Source of the DNA: Leptofilum sp041987425
GTDB taxonomy: Bacteria > Chloroflexota > Anaerolineae > Promineifilales > Promineifilaceae
Reading direction: 5' to 3'
DNA: 21,935 nt
NCBI GenBank assembly: GCA_041987425.1
Contig: JBHIWP010000056.1
Span: forward strand, 1 to 21,935
The notes beneath the pieces were generated by a model, which did no database searches, was not told the origin of the DNA, and saw nothing but the letters and a program-made list of their open reading frames with translations. The position numbers and the translations under genes are program-made. This document shows, in pieces, positions 1-7,419 of the stretch (its first letter is position 1; each line of letters starts with the position of its first letter).

Positions 1-1
1 G

Positions 2-157
2 CAGCGGCCGTTGTGGCCCATAGTTGCCACAAGTGTGCACCCGGGCTGGATTGTGGGGTTGCACCTGGATGAACGTGTGCGGGTGCAAGAGACAAGTCGC
101 CGCGTGGTGCAGCTTATTTGCCTGCCAACCTCAGGCCCTCACGGTGGCAAAGCATAA
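2..157 (+). CDS. Possible C-terminal end of a gene entering from the left (unidentified)
   Basis: Frame 2 is open from the window edge to a TAA at 155-157, about 51 codons. The translation reads like an ordinary protein end, with a segment WIVGLHLDERVRVQETSRR and a Gly/Lys-rich tail. The other two forward frames hit stops early. No domain is recognisable, so no function is offered. The open stretch is short enough to arise by chance, so this is tentative. Confidence 0.3.
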   Translation, partial: QRPLWPIVATSVHPGWIVGLHLDERVRVQETSRRVVQLICLPTSGPHGGKA

Positions 158-241
158 TTTCCATTCCAAAGTTATAGCAAATAACAGTTGATTTTCAGAC
201 AAACGCTACCTGAGAGTTGGGTAAACGGAGGGGTGCGGTGC

Positions 242-269
242 TTGGCTGGCATTTCGCTTTGGCTATACT
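242..269 (+). promoter_or_regulatory. Candidate sigma-70 promoter for the first C39-like peptidase
   Basis: TTGGCT at 242-247 (-35) and TATACT at 264-269 (-10) are separated by 16 nt and lie about 30 nt before the start codon. The rest of the 158-298 spacer shows nothing else recognisable. Confidence 0.4.
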
Positions 270-298
270 AAACGCCGCTTTAGGAGAAAAATGTACAG

Positions 299-1648
299 GT
301 GATGAAGGGTAATTTAAGGAAATATCTAATTGGGGTGGTCGTATTGCTGGGGATAAGCGTCTTAGCTTTTCCGGTCTTGCTGCGCGCCATTCCGCCACGA
401 TATGCGGCCCGCTGGCTGCCAGAACCGTTACTGGCTATCGCTTCGCCAAAGCAGGAAGTTGCGATCTTGCCAACTGTGGCCCAGCCCCTGGATATAAATA
501 GCCTGCTGGCAGACCCTACACCATTGGCTGCTCCAGAGATTGAGGTAGTAGTAGAAGAGCCCACAGCCACGGTTCCGCCAGCCGAGAATGCCCCCCTGAC
601 TGAGCCAACGGCCGTTCCCGCCACCGCCACTATTACGCCCCTGCCCACAATGACACCCGTTCCCATTCCCGTTGCCGCCCGCCTGGAAGGCATCCAGCAT
701 CAGTTCCAGGATTGGAATAACTGCGGCCCGGCAACGCTGGCAATGACACTTAGCTACTTTGATCTGTTTCTGACCCAAAGCGATACGGCCGCTGTGCTAA
801 AGCCGAACCCCGAAGACCGCAACGTCAGCCCTTATGAAATGGCGGCATATGTGAATGACCATACGCCTTACCAGGCGATTGATCGGGCGAACGGCAATAT
901 TGACATGCTAAAGCGGTTTGTGGCCAACGGCATCCCCGTTATTGTGGAAATTGGCATTGATCCGCCTGGAGAGTTCCGCTGGCTAGGCTGGTATGGTCAT
1001 TATTTGCTGGTGGTAGCCTATGATGATGCAACGGAACAATTTTTTGTCTACGATTCCTGGTTTGGCACAAGCGATGTGCCTGGCGAAAATGCGGACAGGA
1101 ACGGCCGTAACCTCTCGTATGCGGAGGTAGAAGCTTATTGGCCCCAATTTAATCGTAATTACATTGCCGTTTTTCGCCCTGAGCAGGCAGAAACGGCCGT
1201 CCAAATAGTGGGCGAGGATATGGACGACGCCATAATGTGGCAGAAGTCATTGGTGCAGGCACAGGCAGATGCAGCTGCGGACCCCGATAACGCCTTCTAC
1301 TGGTTTAATCTGGGCACTAGCTATAACGCAAATGGTGAATATGAACGCGCCAGTGCCGCCTTCGACCAGGCTCGGGCTATTGGGCTCCCTTGGCGCATGT
1401 TGTGGTATCAGTTTGGCCCCTACAAAGCCTATTATGAAACCGGGCGGTATGAAGACGTAATTTTATTGGCCGATGTTACACTGGATGATCGGCCGTATTT
1501 TGAGGAATCTTTTTATTATAAAGGATTGGCTTTGGCGGCAGCCGGGGAAACGGCCGCTGCGGAAGAGAACTTAGAAAGGGCCGCTGCTTTTAATCCCAAT
1601 TTTGAGCTGGCTACTGTGGCCCTGGCCGAATTGAATGGTGATCAGTAG
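299..1648 (+). CDS. Membrane-anchored C39-like cysteine peptidase with C-terminal TPR region (paralogue 1)
   Basis: Probably an extracytoplasmic, membrane-tethered papain-fold peptidase of the C39_2 type; its substrate is unknown. Residues 9-30 form one hydrophobic N-terminal helix (signal anchor). Residues 50-125 are a Pro/Thr/Ala-rich linker. The peptidase-like domain spans about 130-295, with Cys142 in NCGPA, His234 in YGHYL and Asp252 in YDSW as the likely triad. Residues 320-445 look like TPR helices (FNLGTSYNANGEYERASAAF). There is no ABC-transporter part, so it is not a bacteriocin exporter. The start could be GTG 299 or ATG 302; the GGAGA at 283-287 lies 11 nt before the GTG. A similar gene follows on the same strand, implying tandem duplication. 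Domain assignment is from motif recognition. Confidence 0.8.
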   Translation: MMKGNLRKYLIGVVVLLGISVLAFPVLLRAIPPRYAARWLPEPLLAIASPKQEVAILPTVAQPLDINSLLADPTPLAAPEIEVVVEEPTATVPPAENAPLTEPTAVPATATITPLPTMTPVPIPVAARLEGIQHQFQDWNNCGPATLAMTLSYFDLFLTQSDTAAVLKPNPEDRNVSPYEMAAYVNDHTPYQAIDRANGNIDMLKRFVANGIPVIVEIGIDPPGEFRWLGWYGHYLLVVAYDDATEQFFVYDSWFGTSDVPGENADRNGRNLSYAEVEAYWPQFNRNYIAVFRPEQAETAVQIVGEDMDDAIMWQKSLVQAQADAAADPDNAFYWFNLGTSYNANGEYERASAAFDQARAIGLPWRMLWYQFGPYKAYYETGRYEDVILLADVTLDDRPYFEESFYYKGLALAAAGETAAAEENLERAAAFNPNFELATVALAELNGDQ

Positions 1649-1650
1649 GA

Positions 1651-1711
1651 CAGTTGGCAGTAGGTCAGTAATCAGTTTTTACTGAAAACTGCCTACTGAT
1701 TGCTGATTACT
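1651..1711. repeat. Intergenic heptad-built imperfect palindrome (copy 1)
   Basis: The spacer between the two peptidase genes is built from units of about 7 nt starting CAGT on the left and ACTG on the right. Perfect complementary arms include AGTAATCAG (1667-1675) with CTGATTACT (1703-1711), CAGTAGG (1658-1664) with CCTACTG (1692-1698), and CAGTTTT (1673-1679) with AAAACTG (1685-1691). It could act as a terminator or RNA-processing site. Confidence 0.65.
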
Positions 1712-1732
1712 AAACAGCGGGTGGAAGAGAGT

Positions 1733-3121
1733 ATGAATAAGAGAACTAAAAACGTCATTCTAATTATTGCTGGTGTGCAGGTCTTACTCATCATCGGCCT
1801 GTTGGCATTGCCCAGCGTGGTAGGGGCCATTCCTGGACGGTACCGGGTCGCCCTGCAAGAGCGCAGCCCATTTTTAGGCAACCTTGTGGAAGGGGTGATT
1901 GATCAGGTAGCGCCTGTTGCAACCGCGTTACCGGCTGCGGCCGTTTCGGCCGATGCGCCCAAAGTGGACATTAACGCGCTGATTGCCGAACGTGGAACGG
2001 CCGTGCCCGAACCCACCGCCACCACCAGACCGACAGAAACACCTACGATTGCAGCCGCCTCAAGCGAAACAGAACCCACGCCGCTGCCTACCAATACACC
2101 CCCTCCCACACCAACCTTTACGCCAGAGCCCTTGCCCGCTTCCCATATTTTAGAGGGGATGGGCGTGGTCAAGCAGACATTTAACAACTGTGGCCCGGCC
2201 AATCTGACCCAGGTGCTAAACTATCTGGGCTATGGCATCACCCAGGAAGAGGTGGCCGATTATCTGAAGCCCAACAGTGAGGATCGGAACGTAAGTCCCT
2301 GGCAGATTGCCGACTACGTCAACGAGCGGACCGGCGGCAGCTTCATGGCCAGTGCCCATAGTGGCGGCACCCTGGAGCTAATTAAGCGGCTTGTTGCTGC
2401 GGGGTATCCCGTGGTCATAGAAAAAGGGTACGAACTGCCCGATTCAGGCTGGTGGGGACATTATCTTACCGTTTTTGGCTATGATGATGAACAACAAATT
2501 CTGTATAGTCAGGACAGCTTTCTAGGGCCATTTGACGGCAGAGGGCGTACGGATGACTATGAATCCTTTGAGTATTATTGGCAGCAGTTTAACTACACCT
2601 TCTACGTCGTTTATTACCCTTCACAAGAGGCCGAAGTGCAGGCTATTTTAGGAGCAGAGCTAACGGACCAGATGGCGATGTGGCGCATGGTAGCAGCGCG
2701 TGCCCAGGCGGAAATTGATGCCGATCCGGCAAACATGTTTGCCTGGTTTAACTTGGGTACGGCCCTCACGGAAATGGGAGCTACCACTGGCGAGGCTCAA
2801 TATTATCAGGGTGGTGCGCAGGCTTACGATCAGGCGCGCGAAATTGGTTTGCCGCCGCGGATGCTGTGGTATCAGTTCCGTCCCTACCTGGCTTATTGGA
2901 AGGTTGATCGCCACGAGGATGTCATTGCTCTGGCAGATGCTACGCTGTCTACTCAGGGCGGACGCAACGTGGAAGAAACGTATTGGTACAAGGGTCTGGC
3001 CCTGGAGTCGCAGGGTAATATTACCGAAGCCATTACCAACTACCAGGCTGCTCTAGAAGTGAACCACAATGCGTATTATGCCCAGTGGTCGCTGGATGCG
3101 TTAACCGGCGGCGGTGGCTAA
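1733..3121 (+). CDS. Membrane-anchored C39-like cysteine peptidase with C-terminal TPR region (paralogue 2)
   Basis: This is a 462-aa paralogue of the preceding gene with the same layout. A hydrophobic helix covers residues 8-31, a Pro/Thr-rich linker about 90-135 and the peptidase-like domain about 140-310. The likely triad is Cys153 (NCGPA), His243 (WGHYL) and Asp261 (SQDSF). A TPR-like tail runs from about 335 to the end. Shared signatures include DRNVSP after the Cys helix and MLWYQF in the TPR part. ATG 1733 is chosen because GGAAGAG at 1723-1729 is a ribosome binding site for it; an upstream in-frame TTG at 1700 lies inside the intergenic palindrome and is unlikely. Probably extracytoplasmic; substrate unknown. 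Confidence 0.8.
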   Translation: MNKRTKNVILIIAGVQVLLIIGLLALPSVVGAIPGRYRVALQERSPFLGNLVEGVIDQVAPVATALPAAAVSADAPKVDINALIAERGTAVPEPTATTRPTETPTIAAASSETEPTPLPTNTPPPTPTFTPEPLPASHILEGMGVVKQTFNNCGPANLTQVLNYLGYGITQEEVADYLKPNSEDRNVSPWQIADYVNERTGGSFMASAHSGGTLELIKRLVAAGYPVVIEKGYELPDSGWWGHYLTVFGYDDEQQILYSQDSFLGPFDGRGRTDDYESFEYYWQQFNYTFYVVYYPSQEAEVQAILGAELTDQMAMWRMVAARAQAEIDADPANMFAWFNLGTALTEMGATTGEAQYYQGGAQAYDQAREIGLPPRMLWYQFRPYLAYWKVDRHEDVIALADATLSTQGGRNVEETYWYKGLALESQGNITEAITNYQAALEVNHNAYYAQWSLDALTGGGG

Positions 3122-3131
3122 TAATTGAGAG

Positions 3132-3166
3132 ATTGGAGACTGGAGATTTGCTCTCTTGTCTCCAAT
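3132..3166. repeat. Intergenic heptad-type hairpin (copy 2)
   Basis: Perfect 9-bp arms ATTGGAGAC (3132-3140) and GTCTCCAAT (3158-3166) enclose a 17-nt loop that contains further GAGA/TCTC complementarity. It starts 10 nt after the stop of the second peptidase gene and could terminate that transcript. Confidence 0.6.
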
Positions 3167-3176
3167 ACATTCTTCC

Positions 3177-3752
3177 ATGCCATCTCACCTGATTTTCGTA
3201 CGTCACGCGGCCGTTCACATTGATCCTGCTATCTCCAGCCACCAGTGGCCCCTCACGGCCGACGGCCGTTCCACAACCCACCGGCTGGCCCACCACCTAA
3301 AAACTTATCAGCCCGGCCGCATTGTAACCAGCAACGAGGCTAAAGCGAGGGCCACTGGCGCAGCCCTGGCAGAAGTACTCACTTTGCCCTTGTCGGCAGC
3401 AGACGGCCTGCAGGAACATGATCGACGCGGCGTGCCCTATTTTGAGAATAAAGGGGATTTTGAAGCGGCCGTCGTAAACTTTTTTACGCACCCCGATGAG
3501 CTGGTTTTTGGGATGGAAACGGCCGTTGAGGCCACAAACCGCTTTACAGAAGCCGTCAATAAGCTGTGCCAATCTCATCCGCAGGAGAATCTAATCATCG
3601 TGACGCATGGCACGGTGCTGACGCTTTTTATGCGGCAAACCAATCCCCAAATAGATCCGCTGGTGTTCTGGCGCAGCCTGGCTATGCCCGAAGCCATCGT
3701 GCTGGATCGACCCCAATTTGGCCTGCGCCAACGCCTGACAGCGCATTCATAA
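3177..3752 (+). CDS. Histidine phosphatase superfamily (phosphoglycerate mutase-like) protein
   Basis: A 191-aa single-domain member of the branch-1 histidine phosphatase superfamily. The signature is FVRHAA with Arg9 and His10 (RHA in place of the commoner RHG). A second Arg is likely Arg58, the candidate proton donor is Glu80 (GLQEHD), and the second catalytic His is His144 in VTHGTV. The length fits small phosphatases of this group; the substrate cannot be told (sugar phosphate, nucleotide or phosphoprotein). The start is ATG 3177, since an in-frame TTG at 3156 falls within the upstream hairpin. No convincing ribosome binding site is visible. The end of the gene overlaps a strong promoter for the next gene. 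Confidence 0.8.
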   Translation: MPSHLIFVRHAAVHIDPAISSHQWPLTADGRSTTHRLAHHLKTYQPGRIVTSNEAKARATGAALAEVLTLPLSAADGLQEHDRRGVPYFENKGDFEAAVVNFFTHPDELVFGMETAVEATNRFTEAVNKLCQSHPQENLIIVTHGTVLTLFMRQTNPQIDPLVFWRSLAMPEAIVLDRPQFGLRQRLTAHS

Positions 3753-3763
3753 GAAGGTATAAT
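3735..3763 (+). promoter_or_regulatory. Strong sigma-70 type promoter for the P5C dehydrogenase unit
   Basis: CTGACA at 3735-3740 (5 of 6 to the -35 consensus) and a perfect TATAAT at 3758-3763 are 17 nt apart. It sits across the stop codon of the phosphatase gene. The predicted transcript start is near 3770, giving a leader of about 110 nt before ATG 3881. Confidence 0.65.
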
Positions 3764-3825
3764 CACGGCCTGTAAATTAACACCCACAGGGAAGCCTCGC
3801 CTAACATCAACTTGAACGGTTCCCG

Positions 3826-3847
3826 ACGTTTTGCTAATGCAGAACGT
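3826..3847 (+). promoter_or_regulatory. Leader hairpin upstream of the P5C dehydrogenase ribosome binding site
   Basis: ACGTTTTGC (3826-3834) pairs with GCAGAACGT (3839-3847) over 9 bp, with one G-U and a 4-nt TAAT loop. It ends 23 nt before the AGGAGGT at 3871. No poly-T follows, so it is not a classic terminator. It may stabilise the leader or control translation; no known riboswitch class is recognised. Confidence 0.35.
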
Positions 3848-3880
3848 GTTTATTTCCCACAATACGTTTTAGGAGGTAAC

Positions 3881-5449
3881 ATGACCACAAAGGAACGTAA
3901 ACGAATCAAAGTAACGTATTCCACACTTAGCAGTCCGGATCCCTTGCTGCATGAATATTTTGAAGAGGATGTGGCTGCGGCTAAAGCAAATTTTGGCCAG
4001 ACTCATCCCATGTATATCAACGGCAAGTGGGTAAATGCTGACAAAACCTTTCCCAAATATAGCCCTATCAATAAAGAGTGGAAAATTGGAAACTTCCAGC
4101 AGGCTGGCAAGGCCGATGTGGACGAAGCCGTGGCTGCGGCCAAAGCTGCATTCCCTGGCTGGCGCGAAACGCCCTGGCAGGAGCGTGTTGACATTCTGAA
4201 CAAGGTGGCCGATACGATTAGCGACCGCCTGTTCCAGATTGCGGCCGTTCTCAGCTTGGAAGTTGGTAAAAACCGGCTGGAAGCCATCGGTGACGTGGAA
4301 GAAACGGCCGATCTTATTCGCTACTGTACTGAAGCCATGGAAGAAAACGACGGCTTTGTGCGCCCGCTGAAGAAAGAAAGCGACCGCCACCTCAACCGGA
4401 GCGTACTCAAGCCGCATGGCGTCTGGGGCGTTATTTCGCCGTTTAACTTTCCGGCGGCCCTTTCCGGCGGTCCTTGTGGGGCAGCCCTGGTAGCGGGCAA
4501 CACGGTTGTGCACAAGCCAGCCGCAGAAGCCCCGTATACGGCCGTTCTGTTGGCCCAATGCTTCCACGATGCTGGCTTACCCGCTGGCGTGTACAACATG
4601 GTCACGGGCAGCGATGAGCCGGGTAAGGCCCTGGTGGACAACGAAGATGTGGATGGCCTCACCTTTACGGGCAGCTACGATGTGGGTATGACGATCTTAC
4701 GCAAATTCTCCACTGCTGGCCCCTATGCCCGGCCTGTGGTTCTGGAAATGGGCGGCAAGAACCCCACCATCATTACCGAGAAGGCCGACGTAGATAAAGC
4801 AGCTATGGGCGTGATGCGCTCCGCCTTTGGGTTGACTGGCCAAAAATGCTCTGCCTGCTCTCGCGTCTACGTTCACAACAGCATTAAAGATGAGTTCACC
4901 AAGAAGCTGCTGGAGCTGACGGAAGAAGTCAAGATAGGCGATCCCACAGAGCGCGACGTGTTTATGGGTCCCATCATTGATGAATCTGCCTACAATGCCT
5001 ACCAAAAGTATGTGGCAGATGCGGCCCAGGACGGCAAGGTGCTGGCTGGCGGCAAAACGCTGGATGATGCTGGTTACTTTGTTGCGCCTACCGTTATTGA
5101 TGAGTTGCCTGAGGATCATTACCTATGGAAACATGAAATGTTTGCTCCAGTGGTAGCCATCACTGGCTTTGATGACAAAGAGGAAGCGATGCAGAAGGCT
5201 AATGACGTTACCTTTGGCCTGACTGCTGGTTTCTTTAGCGAAGATGACGAAGACATAGAGTGGTTCCTCGACAATATCGAAGCTGGTGTGCTGTATGTCA
5301 ATCGTTCGACAGGAGCCACCACGGGCGCCTGGCCGGGCTACCAGTCGTTTGGCGGCTGGAAGGGCAGCACCGGTACTGGCAAGGCAGCAGGCAGCTTCTA
5401 CTATCTGCAGCAATACATGAAGGAACAGAGTCACACGATTGTTGATTGA
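3881..5449 (+). CDS. pruA: 1-Pyrroline-5-carboxylate dehydrogenase (L-glutamate gamma-semialdehyde dehydrogenase)
   Basis: Oxidises glutamate gamma-semialdehyde (from proline or ornithine breakdown) to glutamate using NAD(P)+, in the cytoplasm. The 522-aa length fits stand-alone RocA/PruA enzymes (about 515 aa). The aldehyde dehydrogenase fold is marked by Asn189 in SPFNFP, Lys212 in HKPAAEAP, Glu289 in LEMGGKNP and nucleophile Cys323 in GQKCSACSR, which is typical of the P5CDH subfamily. ATG 3881 is chosen because AGGAGGT at 3871-3877 sits just before it; the frame is open further upstream to a TTG at 3812 but without a ribosome binding site. A class III aminotransferase follows, consistent with ornithine or related amino-acid catabolism. 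No proline dehydrogenase is present in the window. Confidence 0.92.
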   Translation: MTTKERKRIKVTYSTLSSPDPLLHEYFEEDVAAAKANFGQTHPMYINGKWVNADKTFPKYSPINKEWKIGNFQQAGKADVDEAVAAAKAAFPGWRETPWQERVDILNKVADTISDRLFQIAAVLSLEVGKNRLEAIGDVEETADLIRYCTEAMEENDGFVRPLKKESDRHLNRSVLKPHGVWGVISPFNFPAALSGGPCGAALVAGNTVVHKPAAEAPYTAVLLAQCFHDAGLPAGVYNMVTGSDEPGKALVDNEDVDGLTFTGSYDVGMTILRKFSTAGPYARPVVLEMGGKNPTIITEKADVDKAAMGVMRSAFGLTGQKCSACSRVYVHNSIKDEFTKKLLELTEEVKIGDPTERDVFMGPIIDESAYNAYQKYVADAAQDGKVLAGGKTLDDAGYFVAPTVIDELPEDHYLWKHEMFAPVVAITGFDDKEEAMQKANDVTFGLTAGFFSEDDEDIEWFLDNIEAGVLYVNRSTGATTGAWPGYQSFGGWKGSTGTGKAAGSFYYLQQYMKEQSHTIVD

Positions 5450-5462
5450 GTAATGCGGCGTG

Positions 5463-5506
5463 GTGTAATTGAGTAACTGGGTAATTACCCAATTGCTCAA
5501 TTACAC
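5463..5506. repeat. 44-nt near-perfect intergenic palindrome (copy 3)
   Basis: The outer arms are GTGTAATTGAG (5463-5473) and CTCAATTACAC (5496-5506). The centre is the perfect 12-bp palindrome GGGTAATTACCC (5479-5490). The 5-nt connectors pair with one mismatch and one G-U, so almost the whole 44 nt folds into one stem. It lies between the dehydrogenase stop and the aminotransferase start. Confidence 0.75.
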
Positions 5507-5537
5507 AGCTGCAATTCCCCACATCCCAAACAAACTA

Positions 5538-6866
5538 ATGAAATATGCTCATCCGCACGGAAACGTGTTTTATCGCAAGATGAACCATGCCCGCCCCAAG
5601 ATTGCCTATGGGGAGGGCATTTATTTATATGACGAAGATGGCAAGCGGTACATTGACGGATCTGGCGGACCGCTGGTGGTGAACGTGGGCTACGGCCGTT
5701 CCGAAATCGTGGCCGCCATGACAGAACAGGCGCAGGCCGCTGCATACGTCCACGCCATCATGTTTACCAACGAGGCCACAGAGCAGCTGTCTGCGGAACT
5801 GGCAGAGATCGTGCCGCTGCCCAATCCGCGCTTCTTTTACCTTAGCAGCGGTTCAGAGGTGGTAGAAGGAGCTATTAAGCTGGCGCGGCAAATTCAGCAG
5901 GCAAGAGGGGAAAACGGCCGTTCCATCATCATTGGCCGCGCTCAAAGCTACCACGGCATGACGTTAGGGGCGCTTAGCGTTAGCGGGCGGCCGGGATTGC
6001 GCGCGCCGTACCTGAATATGCTGGCCGATATGCCCCACATCACTCCGCCATATCCATACCGCGAATCTGTTTCTGGCGAAGAGGCTGCTGACCGGCTGGA
6101 GGCGGCCATTTTAGAAGCTGGCGTGAAAAATACGGCCGCATTCATTGCCGAACCCATGAGCGGCGCCAGTCTGGGTGCCGTTGTGCCGCCCGACGATTAT
6201 TGGCCTGCCGTCCGTGCAATTTGCGACAAGTACGACGTACTGCTCATTGCGGATGAAGTTCTGGTGGGCATGGGGCGCACCGGCAAATGGTGGGGCATCG
6301 ACCACTGGCAAGTACGGCCAGACATTCTAGTGACTTCCAAAGGGCTAGCCGGGGGCTATATGCCCCTGGGACTTGTCGCTGCCACACATGACGACGTAGA
6401 GCTAATTCGGCAAAATCTGGGCGATTGGAACCATGGGGGCACCTTTAGCCACCATCCCGTGGCCTGTGCCGCCGCGCTAGCCACGCTGCATATCATCAAA
6501 AAAGAAAAGCTGGTGGAAAACGCGGCCGCCCTAGGGCCAAAGTTGGGCCGGATGCTGCACAATGCTCTGGGCGATCACCCGAACGTAGGCGATATTCGCG
6601 GGCGTGGCCTGTTCTGGGGAATTGAGTTTGTGCAGGATAAAAGTAGCAAGTCGCCGTTCCCAGCGGCACGTCATTTGGCCTGGAAAATCTGGCAGCGGGC
6701 CTTTGACAAGGGTCTCATCGTTTACTACTCTCAAGGCTGTGCCGACGGCCAAAATGGTGATCTCATTATGCTGGGTCCGCCGCTGATTGTTACGGAGCCG
6801 CAGTTGGTAGAGATGGTGGCGATTTTAGCGCAGGCGATACGAGAAGTATTGCCACTGGCGGAGTGA
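5538..6866 (+). CDS. Class III (ornithine/GABA-type) PLP-dependent aminotransferase
   Basis: A 442-aa fold-type I aminotransferase of class III, the group containing ornithine, GABA, acetylornithine and beta-alanine transaminases. PLP-binding features are SSGSE at 103-107, His139 in SYHG, Asp239 in LIADEV, Schiff-base Lys268 in TSKGLAGG and Thr302 in GGTF. The precise substrate cannot be read from sequence. Its position after P5C dehydrogenase makes ornithine delta-aminotransferase (which produces glutamate semialdehyde) a reasonable guess, but this is context inference only. ATG 5538 is preferred over an in-frame TTG at 5469 that lies inside the palindrome. The ribosome binding site is poor. 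The gene converges on the OsmC gene, with a hairpin between them. Confidence 0.85.
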   Translation: MKYAHPHGNVFYRKMNHARPKIAYGEGIYLYDEDGKRYIDGSGGPLVVNVGYGRSEIVAAMTEQAQAAAYVHAIMFTNEATEQLSAELAEIVPLPNPRFFYLSSGSEVVEGAIKLARQIQQARGENGRSIIIGRAQSYHGMTLGALSVSGRPGLRAPYLNMLADMPHITPPYPYRESVSGEEAADRLEAAILEAGVKNTAAFIAEPMSGASLGAVVPPDDYWPAVRAICDKYDVLLIADEVLVGMGRTGKWWGIDHWQVRPDILVTSKGLAGGYMPLGLVAATHDDVELIRQNLGDWNHGGTFSHHPVACAAALATLHIIKKEKLVENAAALGPKLGRMLHNALGDHPNVGDIRGRGLFWGIEFVQDKSSKSPFPAARHLAWKIWQRAFDKGLIVYYSQGCADGQNGDLIMLGPPLIVTEPQLVEMVAILAQAIREVLPLAE

Positions 6867-6874
6867 AAAGTGAT

Positions 6875-6914
6875 AAGTGAAAAGTAAGTGTCAACAACTT
6901 TTTACTTTTCACTT
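6875..6914. terminator. Bidirectional terminator-like hairpin between convergent genes (copy 4 of the heptad family)
   Basis: Perfect 13-bp arms AAGTGAAAAGTAA (6875-6887) and TTACTTTTCACTT (6902-6914) enclose a 14-nt loop. Further GTGAAAA/ACTTTTT units extend outward on both sides. It sits exactly between the aminotransferase stop (6866) and the OsmC stop (6923), where a shared terminator would be expected. It is AT-rich rather than GC-rich, so its termination strength is uncertain. Confidence 0.6.
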
Positions 6915-6922
6915 TTTACTAA

Positions 6923-7399
6923 TTACTCCAATGCCTCAAACGTCAGTTCCGTTGTAATGTCGATACAGTCGCGAATGCTGCGGGCCACCGGGCAAAAATC
7001 GGCGTGGAAGTCGTGGACACGCACGGCCGTTTCCTGATTTTCTGCGGCCGTTTTGAGCGTGTACACCACATGAATGCGCTTAATGACCAACACCTTGCCG
7101 TCTTTTTCTACCTCACCACGCGTTTCTGAAGTCAGGTAGCCTTCTCCTGCTGGAATTTTGCGCGCCTCCAGCGCGCCCCCGAAGGTTCCAGTCAGTCAAC
7201 CTGCCGCAGCAGCAATCACATAATCCAGCGTGGTGGCGTGCGGTTCATGCACATTTTGATCCACGCCATAATGTTCTGCTACTTCGGAGTGAACACCAAA
7301 ATAGATGTGTTCTGGTTCCTGCGGTAAATAGGCCCGCCGCAGCGGGCCTTTTATGCGCTCGACGCGCACTTTTGATGTATAAACAACAGCGTCACTCAT
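6923..7399 (-). CDS. OsmC-family peroxiredoxin-like protein, probable selenoprotein (in-frame TGA at the catalytic position)
   Basis: OsmC/Ohr-family proteins reduce hydroperoxides with two reactive cysteines. The frame from ATG 7399 reaches a TGA at 7196-7198 (codon 68), then continues without interruption in the same frame to TAA at 6923-6925, giving 158 aa if TGA is read through. The TGA falls in TTLDYVIAAAAG-X-LTGTFGG, exactly where OsmC proteins carry their first Cys. The second Cys is intact at 136 in ADFCPVARS. The part after the TGA ends in DITTELTFEALE, also typical of the family. A hairpin resembling a bacterial SECIS follows the TGA. GGAG at 7409-7412 serves the start, 20 nt after the flavin-protein gene, so the two are likely co-transcribed. 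Alternatives are a Cys-to-stop mutation or a base-call error; no Sec machinery lies in the window. Confidence 0.82.
7150..7198 (-). promoter_or_regulatory. Candidate bacterial SECIS element directly downstream of the in-frame UGA
   Basis: Reading the minus strand from the TGA (7198-7196), an outer stem CTGGAA (7191-7186) pairs perfectly with TTCCAG (7155-7150). An inner stem GCGCGC (7176-7171) pairs with GCGCGC (7165-7160), leaving a 5-nt apical loop TGGAG that has a G in its first two positions. There are 25 nt between the UGA and the loop, inside the roughly 16-37 nt range known for bacterial SECIS elements. An asymmetric internal loop (9 and 4 nt) separates the stems. Fold assessed by eye only. 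Confidence 0.65.
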
Positions 7400-7419
7400 A
7401 ACTCACTACTCCATTATTC

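Noticed and set aside
299..3121. C39 proteins as bacteriocin leader-peptidase exporters
   Set aside because: There is no ABC transporter membrane or ATPase domain in either protein or next to them, and no double-glycine peptide was seen.
3869..4567. 232-codon minus-strand open frame inside the P5C dehydrogenase gene
   Set aside because: It is fully antisense to a conserved aldehyde dehydrogenase and its translation has no recognisable domain.
5469..5537. N-terminal extension of the aminotransferase from TTG 5469
   Set aside because: The extra codons come from the intergenic palindrome; the aligned enzyme begins near ATG 5538.
7196..7399. A complete 67-aa protein ending at the TGA
   Set aside because: The frame continues past the TGA with clear OsmC sequence and the second catalytic Cys. 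The 67-aa version would stop exactly before the active site.
6923..7399. OsmC-like gene as a simple nonsense pseudogene
   Set aside because: Not fully excluded, but both halves are intact, the TGA replaces precisely the Cys, and a SECIS-like hairpin follows. TGA reassignment is unlikely because TGA terminates several genes in this window.
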